Shown here: in pieces, positions 1-10,892 of the stretch
Position numbering within the stretch: the stretch's first letter is position 1
Layout of the letters: each line of letters begins with the position of its first letter
NCBI RefSeq assembly: GCF_000003605.2
Contig: NW_003141506.1
Span: 64,001-79,657 of the forward strand
DNA length: 15,657 bases
Source: Saccoglossus kowalevskii
Lineage: Eukaryota; Hemichordata; Enteropneusta; Harrimaniidae
Direction: 5' to 3'
Position numbers and translations under genes: made by a program
The notes under the pieces: model-generated
Databases searched by the model: none
Seen by the model: the letters and a program-made list of their open reading frames with translations, nothing else
Told to the model about the DNA's origin: nothing

Positions 1-117
1 TGTCAGTCACCATTGCAAATGAGGAATGCTACTAGTGCTATAATTGAGGCATTTGACATGAGATACGACTAAAATATCAGATGACTATATATGGTCATGT
101 GACTTAATTAAAATGCA

Positions 118-133
118 TGACAGTAATATGTCA
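118..133 (+). repeat. Hairpin across the monomer junction (example M1/M2)
   Basis: TGACA, six bases GTAATA, then TGTCA form a perfect 5-bp stem with a 6-base loop spanning the junction. The arrangement recurs at most junctions. It is shortened to 4 bp before class p and CGTCAGG copies and broken before z (AGCCAGG) and y (TGTAATTC). So the variable first seven bases of the monomer determine whether the stem exists. Confidence 0.75.
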
Positions 134-256
134 GGCACCATTGCAGATGAGGAATGCTACTAGTACTATAATTGAGGCATTTGACATGAGATATGACTAA
201 AATATCAGATGACTATATATGGTCATGTGACTTAATTAATATGCATGACAGTAATA
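129..256 (+). repeat. Reference monomer (M2), near consensus
   Basis: This 128-bp copy differs from the consensus I derived by eye only at position 37 (A at base 165 instead of G). Landmarks by position: conserved left core 19-46, containing the palindrome ACTAGT at 31-36; variable box 47-54 (GAGGCATT, GAGACATT, GAGGTATT, or GCAATTT with an extra A); TGAC words at 54, 66, 82, 100 and 118; AT-rich 70-77, with T or C at 77; imperfect 18-bp dyad at 81-98; E-box-like CATGTG at 96-101; TTAATTAA at 104-111; ATGCAT at 113-118. The last 11 bases form a hairpin with the first five of the next copy. By my count ACTAGT is intact in about 118 of 122 monomers and TTAATTAA in about 114. The consensus has A 45, T 39, G 27 and C 17, and no CpG. 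Confidence 0.9.
209..226. repeat. 18-bp imperfect dyad (example in M2)
   Basis: ATGACTATATATGGTCAT is symmetric at 16 of 18 bases, with one mismatched pair (T opposite G). It is present at positions 81-98 of about three quarters of the monomers. It is broken in copies with GGCAATG or GGCAACG (23 by my count) and altered in the five with GGCCATGTT. It overlaps the CATGTG E-box-like hexamer at its right edge. Confidence 0.85.
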
Positions 257-898
257 TGTCAGGCACCGTTGCAGATGAGGAATGCTACTAGTGCTATAAT
301 TGAGGCAATTTGACATGAGATATGACTAAAATATCAGATGACTATATATGGCAATGTGACTTAATTAATATGCATGACAGTAATATGTCAGGCACCATTG
401 CAGATGAGGAATGCTACTAGTACTATAATTGAGGCAATTTGACATGAGATATGACTAAAATATCAGATGATTATATATGGTCATGTGACTTAATTAATAA
501 GCATGACAGTAATATGTCAGGCACCGTTGCAGATGAGGAATGCTACTAGTGCTATAGTTGATGCAATTTGACATGAGATATGACTAAAATACCAGATGAA
601 TATATATGGTCATGTGACTTAATTAATATGCATGACAGTAATATGTCAGGCACCATTGCAGATGAGGAATGCTACTAGTGCTATAATTGATGCAATTTGA
701 CATGAGATATGACTAAAATACCAGACTATATATGGTCATGTGACTTACTTAATATGCATGACAGTAATACGTCAGGCACCACTGCAGATGAGGAATGCTA
801 CTAGTGCTATAATTGAGGCAATTTGACATGAGATATGACTAAAATATCAGATGACTATATATGGTCATGTGACTTAATTAATATGCATGACAGTAATA

Positions 899-1026
899 TG
901 TCAGGCACCATTTCAGATGAGGAATGCAACTAGTGCTATAATTGAGAGATTTGGCATGAGATATGACTAAAATATCAGATGACTATATATGGTCATGTGA
1001 CTTGATTAATAAGCATGACAGTAATA
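899..1026 (+). repeat. Most diverged monomer (M8)
   Basis: This 128-bp copy has at least six changes that I do not see together elsewhere: CCATTTCAG instead of CCATTGCAG, GCAACTAGT instead of GCTACTAGT, GAGAGATT in the variable box, TTGGCATG instead of TTGACATG, and CTTGATTAAT, which destroys the TTAATTAA palindrome. It has no counterpart in the duplicated flank at 5379-6531, where the equivalents of M8 and M9 are missing. It is probably an old copy that escaped homogenisation. Confidence 0.75.
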
Positions 1027-1409
1027 TGTCAGGCACCGTTGCAGATGAGGAATGCTACTAGTGCTATAATTGAGGCATTTGACATGAGATATGACTAAAT
1101 ATCAGATGACTATATATGGCAATGTGACTTAATTAATATGCATGACAGTAATATGTCAGGCATCATTGCAGATGAGGAATGCTACTAGTGCTATAATTGA
1201 GGTATTTGACATGAGATATGACTAAAATACCAGATGACTATATATGGTTATGTGACTTAATTAATAAGCGTGACAGTAATAAGCCAGGCCTCATTGCAGA
1301 TGAGAAATGCTACTAGTGCTATAATTGAGGTATTTGACATGAGATATGACTAAAATATCAGATGACTATATGTGGTCATGTGACTTAATTAATAAGCATG
1401 ACAGTAATA

Positions 1410-2049
1410 TGTCAGGCACCATTGCAGATGAGGAATGCTACTAGTGCTATAATTGAGACATTTGACATGAGATATGACTAAAATATCAGATGACTATATA
1501 TGGTCATGTGACTTAATTAATAAGCATGACAGTAATATGTTAGGCACCATTGCAGATGAGGAATGCTACTAGTGCTATAATTGAGGCATTTGACATGAGA
1601 TATGACTAAAATACCAGATGACTATATATGGTCATGTGACTTAATTAATAAGCATGACAATAATATGTCAGGCACCATTGCAGATGAGGAATGCTACTAG
1701 TGGTATAATTGAGACATTTGACATGAGATATGACTAAAATATCAGATGACTATATATGGTCATGTGACTTAATTAATATGCATGACAGTAATATGTCAGG
1801 CACCATTGCAGATGAGGAATGCTACTAGTGCTATAATAGAGACATTTGACACGAGATATGACTAAAATATCAGATGACTATATATGGCAATGTGACTTAA
1901 TTAATATGCATGACAGTAATATGTCAGGCACCATTGCGGATGAGGAATGCTACTAGTGCTATAATTGAGACATTTGACATGAGATATGACTAAAATATCA
2001 GATGACTATATATGGTCATGTGACTTAATTAATAAGCATGACAGTAATA
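1410..2049 (+). repeat. Partial higher-order unit (M12-M16)
   Basis: M12 resembles type d of the 9-monomer unit (GAGACATT, end AATAAGCATG) but lacks its GCGG marker. M13-M16 (1538-2049, 512 bp) then repeat types a, b, c, d: TGTTAGG with an ACAATAATA end; GAGACATT; TAGAGACATT with GACACGAG and GGCAATG; and TTGCGGATG. The first three match the start of the following unit at 2050 almost exactly. The fourth ends in AATAAGC, like the d that closes a 9-monomer unit rather than the internal d'. This is therefore a shortened, four-monomer version of the higher-order unit, produced by deletion or as an early amplification stage. Confidence 0.8.
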
Positions 2050-3201
2050 TGTTAGGCACCATTGCAGATGAGGAATGCTACTAGTGCTATAATTGAGGCA
2101 TTTGACATGAGATATGACTAAAATACCAGATGACTATATATGGTCATGTGACTTAATTAATAAGCATGACAATAATATGTCAGGCACCATTGCAGATGAG
2201 GAATGCTACTAGTGCTATAATTGAGACATTTGACATGAGATATGACTAAAATATCAGATGACTATATATGGTCATGTGACTTAATTAATATGCATGACAG
2301 TAATATGTCAGGCACCATTGCAGATGAGGAATGCTACTAGTGCTATAATAGAGACATTTGACACGAGATATGACTAAAATATCAGATGACTATATATGGC
2401 AATGTGACTTAATTAATATGCATGACAGTAATATGTCAGGCACCATTGCGGATGAGGAATGCTACTAGTGCTATAATTGAGACATTTGACATGAGATATG
2501 ACTAAAATATCAGATGACTATATATGGTCATGTGACTTAATTAATATGCATGACAGTAATACGTCAAGCACCATTGCAGATGAGGAATGCTACTAGTGCT
2601 ATAATTGAGACATTTGACATGAGATATGACAAAAATATCAGATGACTATATATAGTCATGTGACTTAATTAATATGCATGATAGTAATATGTCAGGCACC
2701 ATTGCAGATGAGGAATGCTACTAGTGCTATAATTGAGACATTTGACATGATATATGACTAAAATATCGAATGACTATATATGGTCATGTGACTTAATTAA
2801 TAAGCATGACAGTAATATGTTAGGCACCATTGCAGATGAGGAATGCTACTAGTGCTATAATTGAGGCATTTGACATGAGATATGACTAAAATACCAGATG
2901 ACTATATATGGTCATGTGACTTAATTAATAAGCATGACAGTAATATGTCAGGCACCATTGCAGATGAGAAATGCTACTAGTGCTATAATTGAGGTATTTG
3001 ACATGAGATATGACTAAAATATCAGATGACTATATATGGCAATGTGACTTAATTAATATGCATGACAGTAATATGTCAGGCACCATTGCGGATGAGGAAT
3101 GCTACTAGTGCTATAATTGAGACATTTGACATGAGATATGACTAAAATATCAGATGACTATATATGGTCATGTGACTTAATTAATAAGCATGACAGTAAT
3201 A
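2050..3201 (+). repeat. 9-monomer higher-order repeat, copy 1 (1152 bp)
   Basis: Monomers M17-M25 in the order a b c d' e f a' g d, all 128 bp. Diagnostic marks: a and a', TGTTAGG (a ends ACAATAATA, a' ends ACAGTAATA); c, TAGAGACATT plus GACACGAG plus GGCAATG; d' and d, TTGCGGATG (d' ends AATATGC, d ends AATAAGC); e, CGTCAAGC and GACAAAAATATC; f, GACATGATATATG and ATCGAATG; g, GAGAAATG with GGCAATG. By eye this copy differs from the next one at only about three bases (C and A instead of T at positions 8 and 9 of the first monomer, and A at 2654). Confidence 0.88.
2642..2659. repeat. Perfect 18-bp palindrome in M21
   Basis: In this monomer the usual imperfect dyad becomes perfect: ATGACTATATATAGTCAT equals its own reverse complement. 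The cause is a single G-to-A change at 2654, not found in the corresponding monomer of the next unit at 3714. It is the only perfect form of this dyad that I noticed in the window. Confidence 0.95.
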
Positions 3202-4353
3202 TGTTAGGTTCCATTGCAGATGAGGAATGCTACTAGTGCTATAATTGAGGCATTTGACATGAGATATGACTAAAATACCAGATGACTATATATGGTCATG
3301 TGACTTAATTAATAAGCATGACAATAATATGTCAGGCACCATTGCAGATGAGGAATGCTACTAGTGCTATAATTGAGACATTTGACATGAGATATGACTA
3401 AAATATCAGATGACTATATATGGTCATGTGACTTAATTAATATGCATGACAGTAATATGTCAGGCACCATTGCAGATGAGGAATGCTACTAGTGCTATAA
3501 TAGAGACATTTGACACGAGATATGACTAAAATATCAGATGACTATATATGGCAATGTGACTTAATTAATATGCATGACAGTAATATGTCAGGCACCATTG
3601 CGGATGAGGAATGCTACTAGTGCTATAATTGAGACATTTGACATGAGATATGACTAAAATATCAGATGACTATATATGGTCATGTGACTTAATTAATATG
3701 CATGACAGTAATACGTCAAGCACCATTGCAGATGAGGAATGCTACTAGTGCTATAATTGAGACATTTGACATGAGATATGACAAAAATATCAGATGACTA
3801 TATATGGTCATGTGACTTAATTAATATGCATGATAGTAATATGTCAGGCACCATTGCAGATGAGGAATGCTACTAGTGCTATAATTGAGACATTTGACAT
3901 GATATATGACTAAAATATCGAATGACTATATATGGTCATGTGACTTAATTAATAAGCATGACAGTAATATGTTAGGCACCATTGCAGATGAGGAATGCTA
4001 CTAGTGCTATAATTGAGGCATTTGACATGAGATATGACTAAAATACCAGATGACTATATATGGTCATGTGACTTAATTAATAAGCATGACAGTAATATGT
4101 CAGGCACCATTGCAGATGAGAAATGCTACTAGTGCTATAATTGAGGTATTTGACATGAGATATGACTAAAATATCAGATGACTATATATGGCAATGTGAC
4201 TTAATTAATATGCATGACAGTAATATGTCAGGCACCATTGCGGATGAGGAATGCTACTAGTGCTATAATTGAGACATTTGACATGAGATATGACTAAAAT
4301 ATCAGATGACTATATATGGTCATGTGACTTAATTAATAAGCATGACAGTAATA
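3202..4353 (+). repeat. 9-monomer higher-order repeat, copy 2 (1152 bp)
   Basis: Monomers M26-M34 follow the same order a b c d' e f a' g d and the same length as the unit at 2050-3201. The only differences I found are TGTTAGGTTCC in the first monomer (two private bases at 3209-3210) and G instead of A at 3806. This corresponds to roughly 99.7% identity over 1152 bp, against clear differences between neighbouring monomers within one unit. That contrast is the defining sign of a higher-order repeat amplified recently as a block. Confidence 0.9.
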
Positions 4354-5250
4354 TGTTAGGCACCATTGCAGATGAGGAATGCTACTAGTGCTATAATTGA
4401 GGCATTTGACATGAGATATGACTAAAATACCAGATGACTATATATGGTCATGTGACTTAATTAATAAGCATGACAATAATATGTCAGGCACCATTGCAGA
4501 TGAGGAATGCTACTAGTGCTATAATTGAGACATTTGACATGAGATATGACTAAAATATCAGATGACTATATATGGTCATGTGACTTAATTAATATGCATG
4601 ACAGTAATATGTCAGGCACCATTGCAGATGAGGAATGCTACTAGTGCTATAATAGAGACATTTGACACGAGATATGACTAAAATATCAGATGACTATATA
4701 TGGCAATGTGACTTAATTAATATGCATGACAGTAATATGTCAGGCACCATTGCGGATGAGGAATGCTACTAGTGCTATAATTGAGACATTTGACATGAGA
4801 TATGACTAAAATATCAGATGACTATATATGGTCATGTGACTTAATTAATATGCATGACAGTAATACGTCAAGCACCATTGCAGATGAGGAATGCTACTAG
4901 TGCTATAATTGAGACATTTGACATGATATATGACTAAAATATCGAATGACTATATATGGTCATGTGACTTAATTAATAAGCATGACAGTAATATGTTAGG
5001 CACCATTGCAGATGAGGAATGCTACTAGTGCTATAATTGAGGCATTTGACATGAGATATGACTAAAATACCAGATGACTATATATGGTCATGTGACTTAA
5101 TTAATAAGCATGACAGTAATATGTCAGGCACCATTGCAGATGAGAAATGCTACTAGTGCTATAATTGAGGCAATTTGACATGAGATATGACTAAAATATC
5201 AGATGACTACATATGGTCATGTGACTTAATTAATATGCATGACAGTAATA
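4354..5250 (+). repeat. Shortened third copy of the 9-monomer unit (897 bp)
   Basis: Seven monomers, M35-M41: a b c d', then an e/f hybrid, then a', then a last monomer that starts as g (GAGAAATG) but continues with GCAATTT and GGTCATG instead of GAGGTATT and GGCAATG. One monomer has been lost at the hybrid at 4866, and the closing d is missing because the array switches to flank-type sequence within M41. The remainder matches copies 1 and 2 almost base for base. Confidence 0.85.
4866..4993 (+). repeat. Hybrid monomer e/f (M39), deletion junction
   Basis: The left end carries CGTCAAGC, the mark of type e (as at 2562 and 3714). From position 62 on it carries GACATGATATATG and ATCGAATG, the marks of type f (as at 2690 and 3842). 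The crossover lies between about 4874 and 4927. The expected e-f pair of 256 bp is thus reduced to one 128-bp copy in perfect register, as expected for unequal homologous exchange between neighbouring monomers. Confidence 0.88.
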
Positions 5251-5378
5251 TGTCAGGCACCATTGCAGATGAGGAATGCCACTAGTGCTATAATTAAGGC
5301 ATTTGACATGAGATATGACTAAAATATCAGATGACTATATATGGTCATGTGACTTAATTAATATGTATGGCGGTAATA
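5251..5378 (+). repeat. Transition monomer (M42)
   Basis: This copy has AATTAAGGCATT in place of AATTGAGGCATT and ends in ATGTATGGCGGTAATA. The same AATTAAGG mark occurs at 6788 and 7814, again just upstream of a class p monomer. It therefore belongs to the class p domain and marks the right border of the young 9-monomer domain. GCCACTAGT is a private change. Confidence 0.75.
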
Positions 5379-6531
5379 TGTCAGTCACCATTGCAAATGA
5401 GGAATGCTACTAGTGCTATAATTGAGGCATTTGACATGAGATACGACTAAAATATCAGATGACTATATATGGTCATGTGACTTAATTAAAATGCAGGACA
5501 GTAATATGTCAGGCACCATTGCAGATGAGGAATGCTACTAGTACTATAATTGAGGCATTTGACATGAGATATGACTAAAATATCAGATGACTATATATGG
5601 TCATGTGACTTAATTAATAAGCATGACAGTAGTATGTCAGGCACCATTGCAGATGAGGAATGCTACTAGTGCTATAATTGAGGCATTTGACATGAGATAT
5701 GACTAAAATATCGTATGACTATATACGGTCATGTGACTTAATTAATATGCATGACAGTAATATGTCAGGCACCGTTGCAGATGAGGAATGCTACTAGTGC
5801 TATAATTGAGGCAATTTGACATGAGATATGACTAAAATATCATATGACTATATATGGCAATGTGACTTAATTAATATGCATGACAGTAATATGTCAGGCA
5901 CCATTGCAGATGAGGAATTCTACTAGTACTATAATTGAGGCAATTTGACATGAGATATGACTAAAATATCAGATGACTATATATGGTCATGTGACTTAAT
6001 TAATAAGCATGACATTAATATGTCAGGCACCGTTGCAGATGAGGAATGCTACTAGTGCTATAATTGATGCAATTTGACATGAGATATGACTAAAATACCA
6101 GACTATATATGGTCATGTGACTTACTTAATATGCATGACAGTAATACGTCAGGCACCACTGCAGATGAGGAATGCTACTAGTGCTATAATTGAGGCAATT
6201 TGACATGAGATATGACTAAAATATCAGATGACTATATATGGTCATGTGACTTAATCAATATGCATGACAGTAATATGTCAGGCATCATTGCAGATGAGGA
6301 ATGCTACTAGTGCTGTAATTGAGGTATTTGACATGAGATATGACTAAAATACCAGATGACTATATATGGTCATGTGACTTAATTAATAAGCGTGACAGTA
6401 ATAAGCCAGGCCTCATTGCAGATGAGAAATGCTACTAGTGCTATAATTGAGGTATTTGACATGAGATATGACTAAAATATCAGATGACTATATATGGTCA
6501 TGTGACTTAATTAATATGTATGACGGTAATA
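5379..6531 (+). repeat. Second copy of the left flank, rearranged (M43-M51)
   Basis: Nine monomers in the same order as 1-1409. M43 matches M1 with one difference (GCAGGACAG for GCATGACAG), including the rare GATACGACT. M44 matches M2 (AGTACT), M46 matches M3 (ACCGTTG, GGCAATG), M47 matches M4, M48 fuses M5 and M6, M49 matches M7 (CGTCAGGCACCACTG), M50 matches M10 and M51 matches M11 (AGCCAGGCCTC). M45 is an extra copy, with private ATCGTATG and TATACGGTC. M8 and M9 have no counterpart. The paralogy across about 5.4 kb shows that the flank was duplicated as a block and then changed by gain and loss of single monomers. Confidence 0.85.
6021..6146 (+). repeat. Hybrid 126-bp monomer (M48)
   Basis: It begins with ACCGTTG as M5 does (515) and continues with GATGCAATTT, the three-base deletion CCAGACTATAT and CTTACTTAAT, as M6 does (644). 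It replaces the M5-M6 pair of the left flank, so one monomer was removed by exchange somewhere between about 6033 and 6100. The other 126-bp copy, at 644-769, is its relative. Confidence 0.82.
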
Positions 6532-8069
6532 TGTCAGTCACCATTGCAAATGAGGAATGCTACTAGTGCTATAATTGAGGCATTTGACATGAGATAGGAC
6601 TAAAATATCAGATGACTATATATGGTCATGTGACTTAATTAATATGCATGACAGTAATATGTCAGGCACCATTGCAGATGAGGAATGCTACTAGTGCCAT
6701 AATTGAGGCATTTGACATGAGATATGACTAAAATATCAGATTACTATATATGGTCATGTGACTTAATTAAAATGCATGACAGTAATATGTCAGGCACCAT
6801 TGCAGATGAGGAATGCTACTAGTGCTATAATTAAGGCATTTGACATGAGATATGACTAAAATATCAGATGACTATATATGGTCATGTGACTTAATTAATA
6901 TGTATGACGGTAATATGTCAGTCACCATTGCAAATGAGGAATGCTACTAGTGCGATAATTGAGGCATTTGACATGAGATATGACTAAAATATCAGATGAC
7001 TATATATGGTCATGTGACTTAATTAATATGCATGACAGTAATATGTCAGGCACCATTGCAGATGAGGAATGCTACTAGTGCTATAATTGAGGCATTTGAC
7101 ATGAGATATGACTAAAAATATCAGATGACTATATATGGTCATATGACTTAATTAATAAGCGTGACAGTAATAAGCCAGGCATCATTGCAGATGAGAAATG
7201 CTACTAGTGCTATAATTGAGGTATTTGACATGAGATATGACTAAAATATCAGATGACTATATATGGTCATGTGACTTAATTAATAAGCATGACAGTAATA
7301 TGTCAGGCACCATTGCAGATGAGGAATGCTACTAGTGCTATAATTGAGGCAATTTGACATGAGATATGACTAAAATATCAGATGACTATATATGGTCATG
7401 TGACTTAATTAATATGTATGACGGTAATATGTCAGTCACCATTGCAAATGAGGAATGCTACTAGTGCTATAATTGAGGCATTTGACATGAGATATGACTA
7501 AAATATCAGATGACTATATATGGTCATGTGACTTAATTAATATGCATGACAGTAATATGTCAGGCACCATTGCAGATGAGGAATGCTACTAGTGCTATAA
7601 TTGAGGCATTTGACATGAGATATGACTAAAATATCAGATGACTATATATGGTCATGTGACTTAAATAATATGTATGACGGTAATATGTCAGTCACCATTG
7701 CAAATGAGGAATGCTACTAGTGCTATAATTGAGGCATTTGACATGAGATATGACTAAAATATCAGATGACTATATATGGTCATGTGACTTAATTAAAATG
7801 CATGACAGTAATATGTCAGGCACCATTGCAGATGAGGAATGCTACTAGTGCTATAATTAAGGCATTTGACATGAGATATGACTAAAATATCAGATGACTA
7901 TATATGGTCATGTGACTTAATTAATATGTATGACGGTAATATGTCAGTCACCATTGCAAATGAGGAATGCTACTAGTGCGATAATTGAGGCATTTGACAT
8001 GAGATATGACTAAAATATCAGATGACTATATATGGTCATGTGACTTAATTAATATGCATGACAGTAATA
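6532..8069 (+). repeat. Class p domain, M52-M63
   Basis: Class p monomers (TGTCAGTCACC followed by TTGCAAATG) occur here at 6532, 6916, 7430, 7686 and 7942, and elsewhere only at 1 and 5379. Each one with a visible upstream neighbour is preceded by a monomer ending in ATGTATGACGGTAATA or ATGTATGGCGGTAATA. The pair 6788-7043 (AATTAAGG, then class p with GTGCGATAATT) recurs unchanged at 7814-8069, a spacing of 1026 bp or eight monomers. One z monomer (7173) interrupts the series. M56 has one extra A (GACTAAAAA) and CATATGAC instead of CATGTGAC. Confidence 0.82.
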
Positions 8070-8325
8070 TGTCAGGCACCACTACAGATGAGGAATGATA
8101 CTAGTACTATAATTGGTGCATTCAACATGAGATATGACTAAAATATCAGATGACTATATATGGTCATGTGACTTAATTAATATGCATGACAGTAATATGT
8201 AATTCACCATTGCAGATGAGGAATGCTACTAGTGCTATAATTGAGGCATTTGACTTGAGATATGACTAAAATACCAGATGACTATATATGGTCATGTGAC
8301 TTAATTAATAAGCGTGACAGTAATA
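8070..8325 (+). repeat. x-y monomer pair (first of five)
   Basis: Class x has CAGGCACCACTACAG or the CCATTACAG form, GAATGATACT, AGTACT, ATTGGTGCATTCAAC. Class y starts TGTAATTCACC and usually has GACTTGAG. The pair recurs at 8967-9222, 10251-10506, 13075-13330 (y partly replaced) and 14356-14611, never x without y. Class x is the most diverged class that has been amplified repeatedly, so it is the best tracer for higher-order structure in the right half. Confidence 0.83.
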
Positions 8326-9608
8326 AGCCAGGCATCATTGCAGATGAGAAATGCTACTAGTGCTATAATTGAGGTATTTGACTTGAGATATGACTAAAAT
8401 ACCAAATGACTATATATGGTCATGTGACTTTATCAATAAGCGTGATAGTAATATGTCAGGCACCATTGCAGATGAGGAATGCTACTAGTGCTATAATTGA
8501 GGCAATTTGACATGAGATATGACTAAAATATCAGATGACTATATATGGTCATGTGACTTAATTAATAAGCATGACAGTAATATGTCAGGCACCGTTGCAG
8601 ATGAGGAATGCTACTAGTGCTTTAATTGAGGCATTTGACATGATATATGACTAAAATATCAGATGACTATATATGGCAATGTGACTTAATTAATATGCAT
8701 GACAGTAATATGTCAGGCATCATTGCAGATGAGGAATGCTACTAGTGCTATAATTGAGGTATTTGACATGAGATATGACTAAAATATCAGATGACTATAT
8801 ATGGTCATGTGACTTAATTAATATGCATGACAGTAATATGTCAGGCACCATTGCAGATGAGGAATGCTACTAGTGCTATAATTGAGGTATTTGACATGAG
8901 ATATGACTAAAATATCAGATGACTATATATGGTCATGTGACTTAATTAATATGCATGACAGTAATATGTCAGGCACCATTACAGATGAGGAATGATACTG
9001 GTACTATAATTGGTGCATTCAACATGAGATATGACTAAAATATCAGATGACTATATATGGTCATGTGACTTAATTAATATGCATGACAGTAATATGTAAT
9101 TCACCATTGCAGATGAGGAATGCTACTAGTGCTATAATTGAGGCATTTGACTTGAGATATGACTAAAATACCAAATGACTATATATGGTCATGTGACTTT
9201 ATCAATAAGCGTGACAGTAATAAGCCAGGCATCATTGCAGATGAGAAATGCTACTAGTGCTATAATTGAGGTATTTGACATGAGATATGACTAAAATATC
9301 AGATGACTATATATGGTCATGTGACTTAATTAATATGCATGACAGTAATACGTCAGGCACCATTGCAGATGAGGAATGCTACTAGTGCTATAATTGAGGC
9401 AATTTGACATGAGATATGACTAAAATATCAGATGACTATACATGGCCATGTTACTTAATTAATATGCATGACAGTAATACGTCAGGCACCATTGAAGATG
9501 AGGACATGCTACTAGTGCTTTAATTGAGGCATTTGACATGAGATATGACTAAAATACCAGATGACTATATATGGCAACGTGACTTAATTAATATGAATGA
9601 CAATAATA
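8070..9608 (+). repeat. First x-y-z multimers (M64-M75)
   Basis: This block introduces class x (ACAGATGAGG, GATACTAGTACT, GGTGCATTCAAC) and class y (TGTAATTCACC). They always occur as an x-y pair followed by z, here at 8070 and 8967, 897 bp apart. The second set continues into cg1 (9351: GCAATTT, GGCCATGTTAC) and cg2 (9480: GAGGACATG, GCTTTAATT, GGCAACGTG). M66, M72 and the later M114 share CTTTATCAATAAG, which destroys the TTAATTAA palindrome. M67-M70 are generic copies between the two sets. Confidence 0.82.
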
Positions 9609-10892
9609 TGTCAGGCACCATTGCAGATGAGGAATGCTATTAGTGCTATAATTGAGGCAATTTGACATGAGATATGACTAAAATATCAGATGACTATATA
9701 TGGTCATGTGACTTAATTAATATGCATGACAGTAATAAGTCAAGCACCATTGCAGATGAGGAATGCTACTAGTGCTATAATTGAGGCAATTTGACATGAG
9801 ATATGACTAAAATATCAGATGACTATATATGGTCATGTGACTTAATTAATATGCATGACAATAATATGTCAGGCACCATTGCAGATGAGGAATGCTACTA
9901 GTGCTATAATTGAGGTATTTGACATGAGATATGACTAAAATACCAGATGACTATATATGGTCATGTGACTTAATTAATAAGCGTGACAGTATTAAGCCAG
10001 GCATTATTGCAGATGAGAAATGCTACTAGTGCTATAATTGAGGTATTTGACATGAGATATGACTAAAATATCAGATGACTATATATGGTCATGTGACTTA
10101 ATTAATATGCATGACAGTAATATGTCAGGCACCATTGCAGATGAGGAATGCTACTAGTGCTATAATTGAGGTATTTGACATGAGATATGACTAAAATATC
10201 AGATGACTATATATGGTCATGTGACTTAATTAATATGCATGACAGTAATATGTCAGGCACCACTACAGATGAGGAATGATACTAGTACTATAATTGGTGC
10301 ATTCAACATGAGATATGACTAAAATATCAGATGACTATATATGGTCATGTGACTTAATTAATATGCATGACAGTAATATGTAATTCACCATTGCAGATGA
10401 GGAATGCTACTAGTGCTATAATTGAGGCATTTGACTTGAGATATGACTAAAATACCAGATGACTATATATGGTCATGTGACTTAATTAATAAGCGTGACA
10501 GTAATAAGCCAGGCATCATTGCAGATGAGAAATGCTACTAGTGCTATAATTGAGGTATTTGACATGAGATATGACTAAAATATCAGATGACTATATATGG
10601 TCATGTGACTTAATTAATATGCATGACAGTAATACGTCAGGCACCATTGCAGATGAGGAATGCTACTAGTGCTATAATTGAGGCAATTTGACATGAGATA
10701 TGACTAAAATATCAGATGACTATATATGGCCATGTTACTTAATTAATATGCATGACAGTAATACGTCAGGCACCATTGCAGATGAGGACATGCTACTAGT
10801 GCTTTAATTGAGGCATTCGACATGAGATATGACTAAAATACCAGATGACTATATATGGCAACGTGACTTAATTAATATGCATGACAATAATA
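9609..10892 (+). repeat. M76-M85, containing an 8-monomer unit of 1026 bp
   Basis: Two GCAATTT monomers (the second starting AGTCAAGC) lead into an eight-monomer run at 9867-10892: generic monomer ending ACAGTATTA, z, generic, x, y, z, cg1, cg2. The same eight occur in the same order and total length at 13972-14997, about 4.1 kb away, with roughly a dozen differences. The rare ACAGTATTA end occurs only before z at 9995, 14100 and 15639, which supports common descent of these segments. Confidence 0.82.

Larger units (their letters stand above)
1..1409 (+). repeat. Left flank, monomers M1-M11, heterogeneous
   Basis: Eleven monomers, most of them distinguishable from one another. M1 is class p (TGTCAGTCACC then TTGCAAATG). 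M3, M4, M5 and M7 are 129 bp with GCAATTT, M6 is a 126-bp deletion form and M9 is 127 bp. M10 ends in AATAAGCGTG and leads into M11, class z (AGCCAGGCCTC, GAGAAATG). No short higher-order period is visible inside this block. The same order of variants recurs at 5379-6531, so the block is one copy of an older multi-monomer duplication. Its divergence among neighbours suggests it is less recently homogenised than the block to its right. Confidence 0.85.

Noticed and set aside
168-186. Bacterial-type promoter words TATAAT and TTGACA (or TTTGACA) in each monomer
   Set aside because: On the plus strand TATAAT lies upstream of TTGACA, the wrong order, and no suitable -10 hexamer lies 16-18 bp downstream of TTGACA. 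These are chance words in AT-rich repeats.
211-220. TATATAT as a TATA box
   Set aside because: It is the centre of the dyad and occurs in nearly every copy, with no gene, transcript start or other promoter element in the window.
7655-7690. AATAAA-type polyadenylation signal
   Set aside because: The local TTAAATAATATG does not contain AATAAA; it is a one-base variant of TTAATTAATATG.
10817-10833. CENP-B box in the ATTCGACATG variant of cg2 copies
   Set aside because: The TTCG word is present but the required CGGG half at the right spacing is absent.
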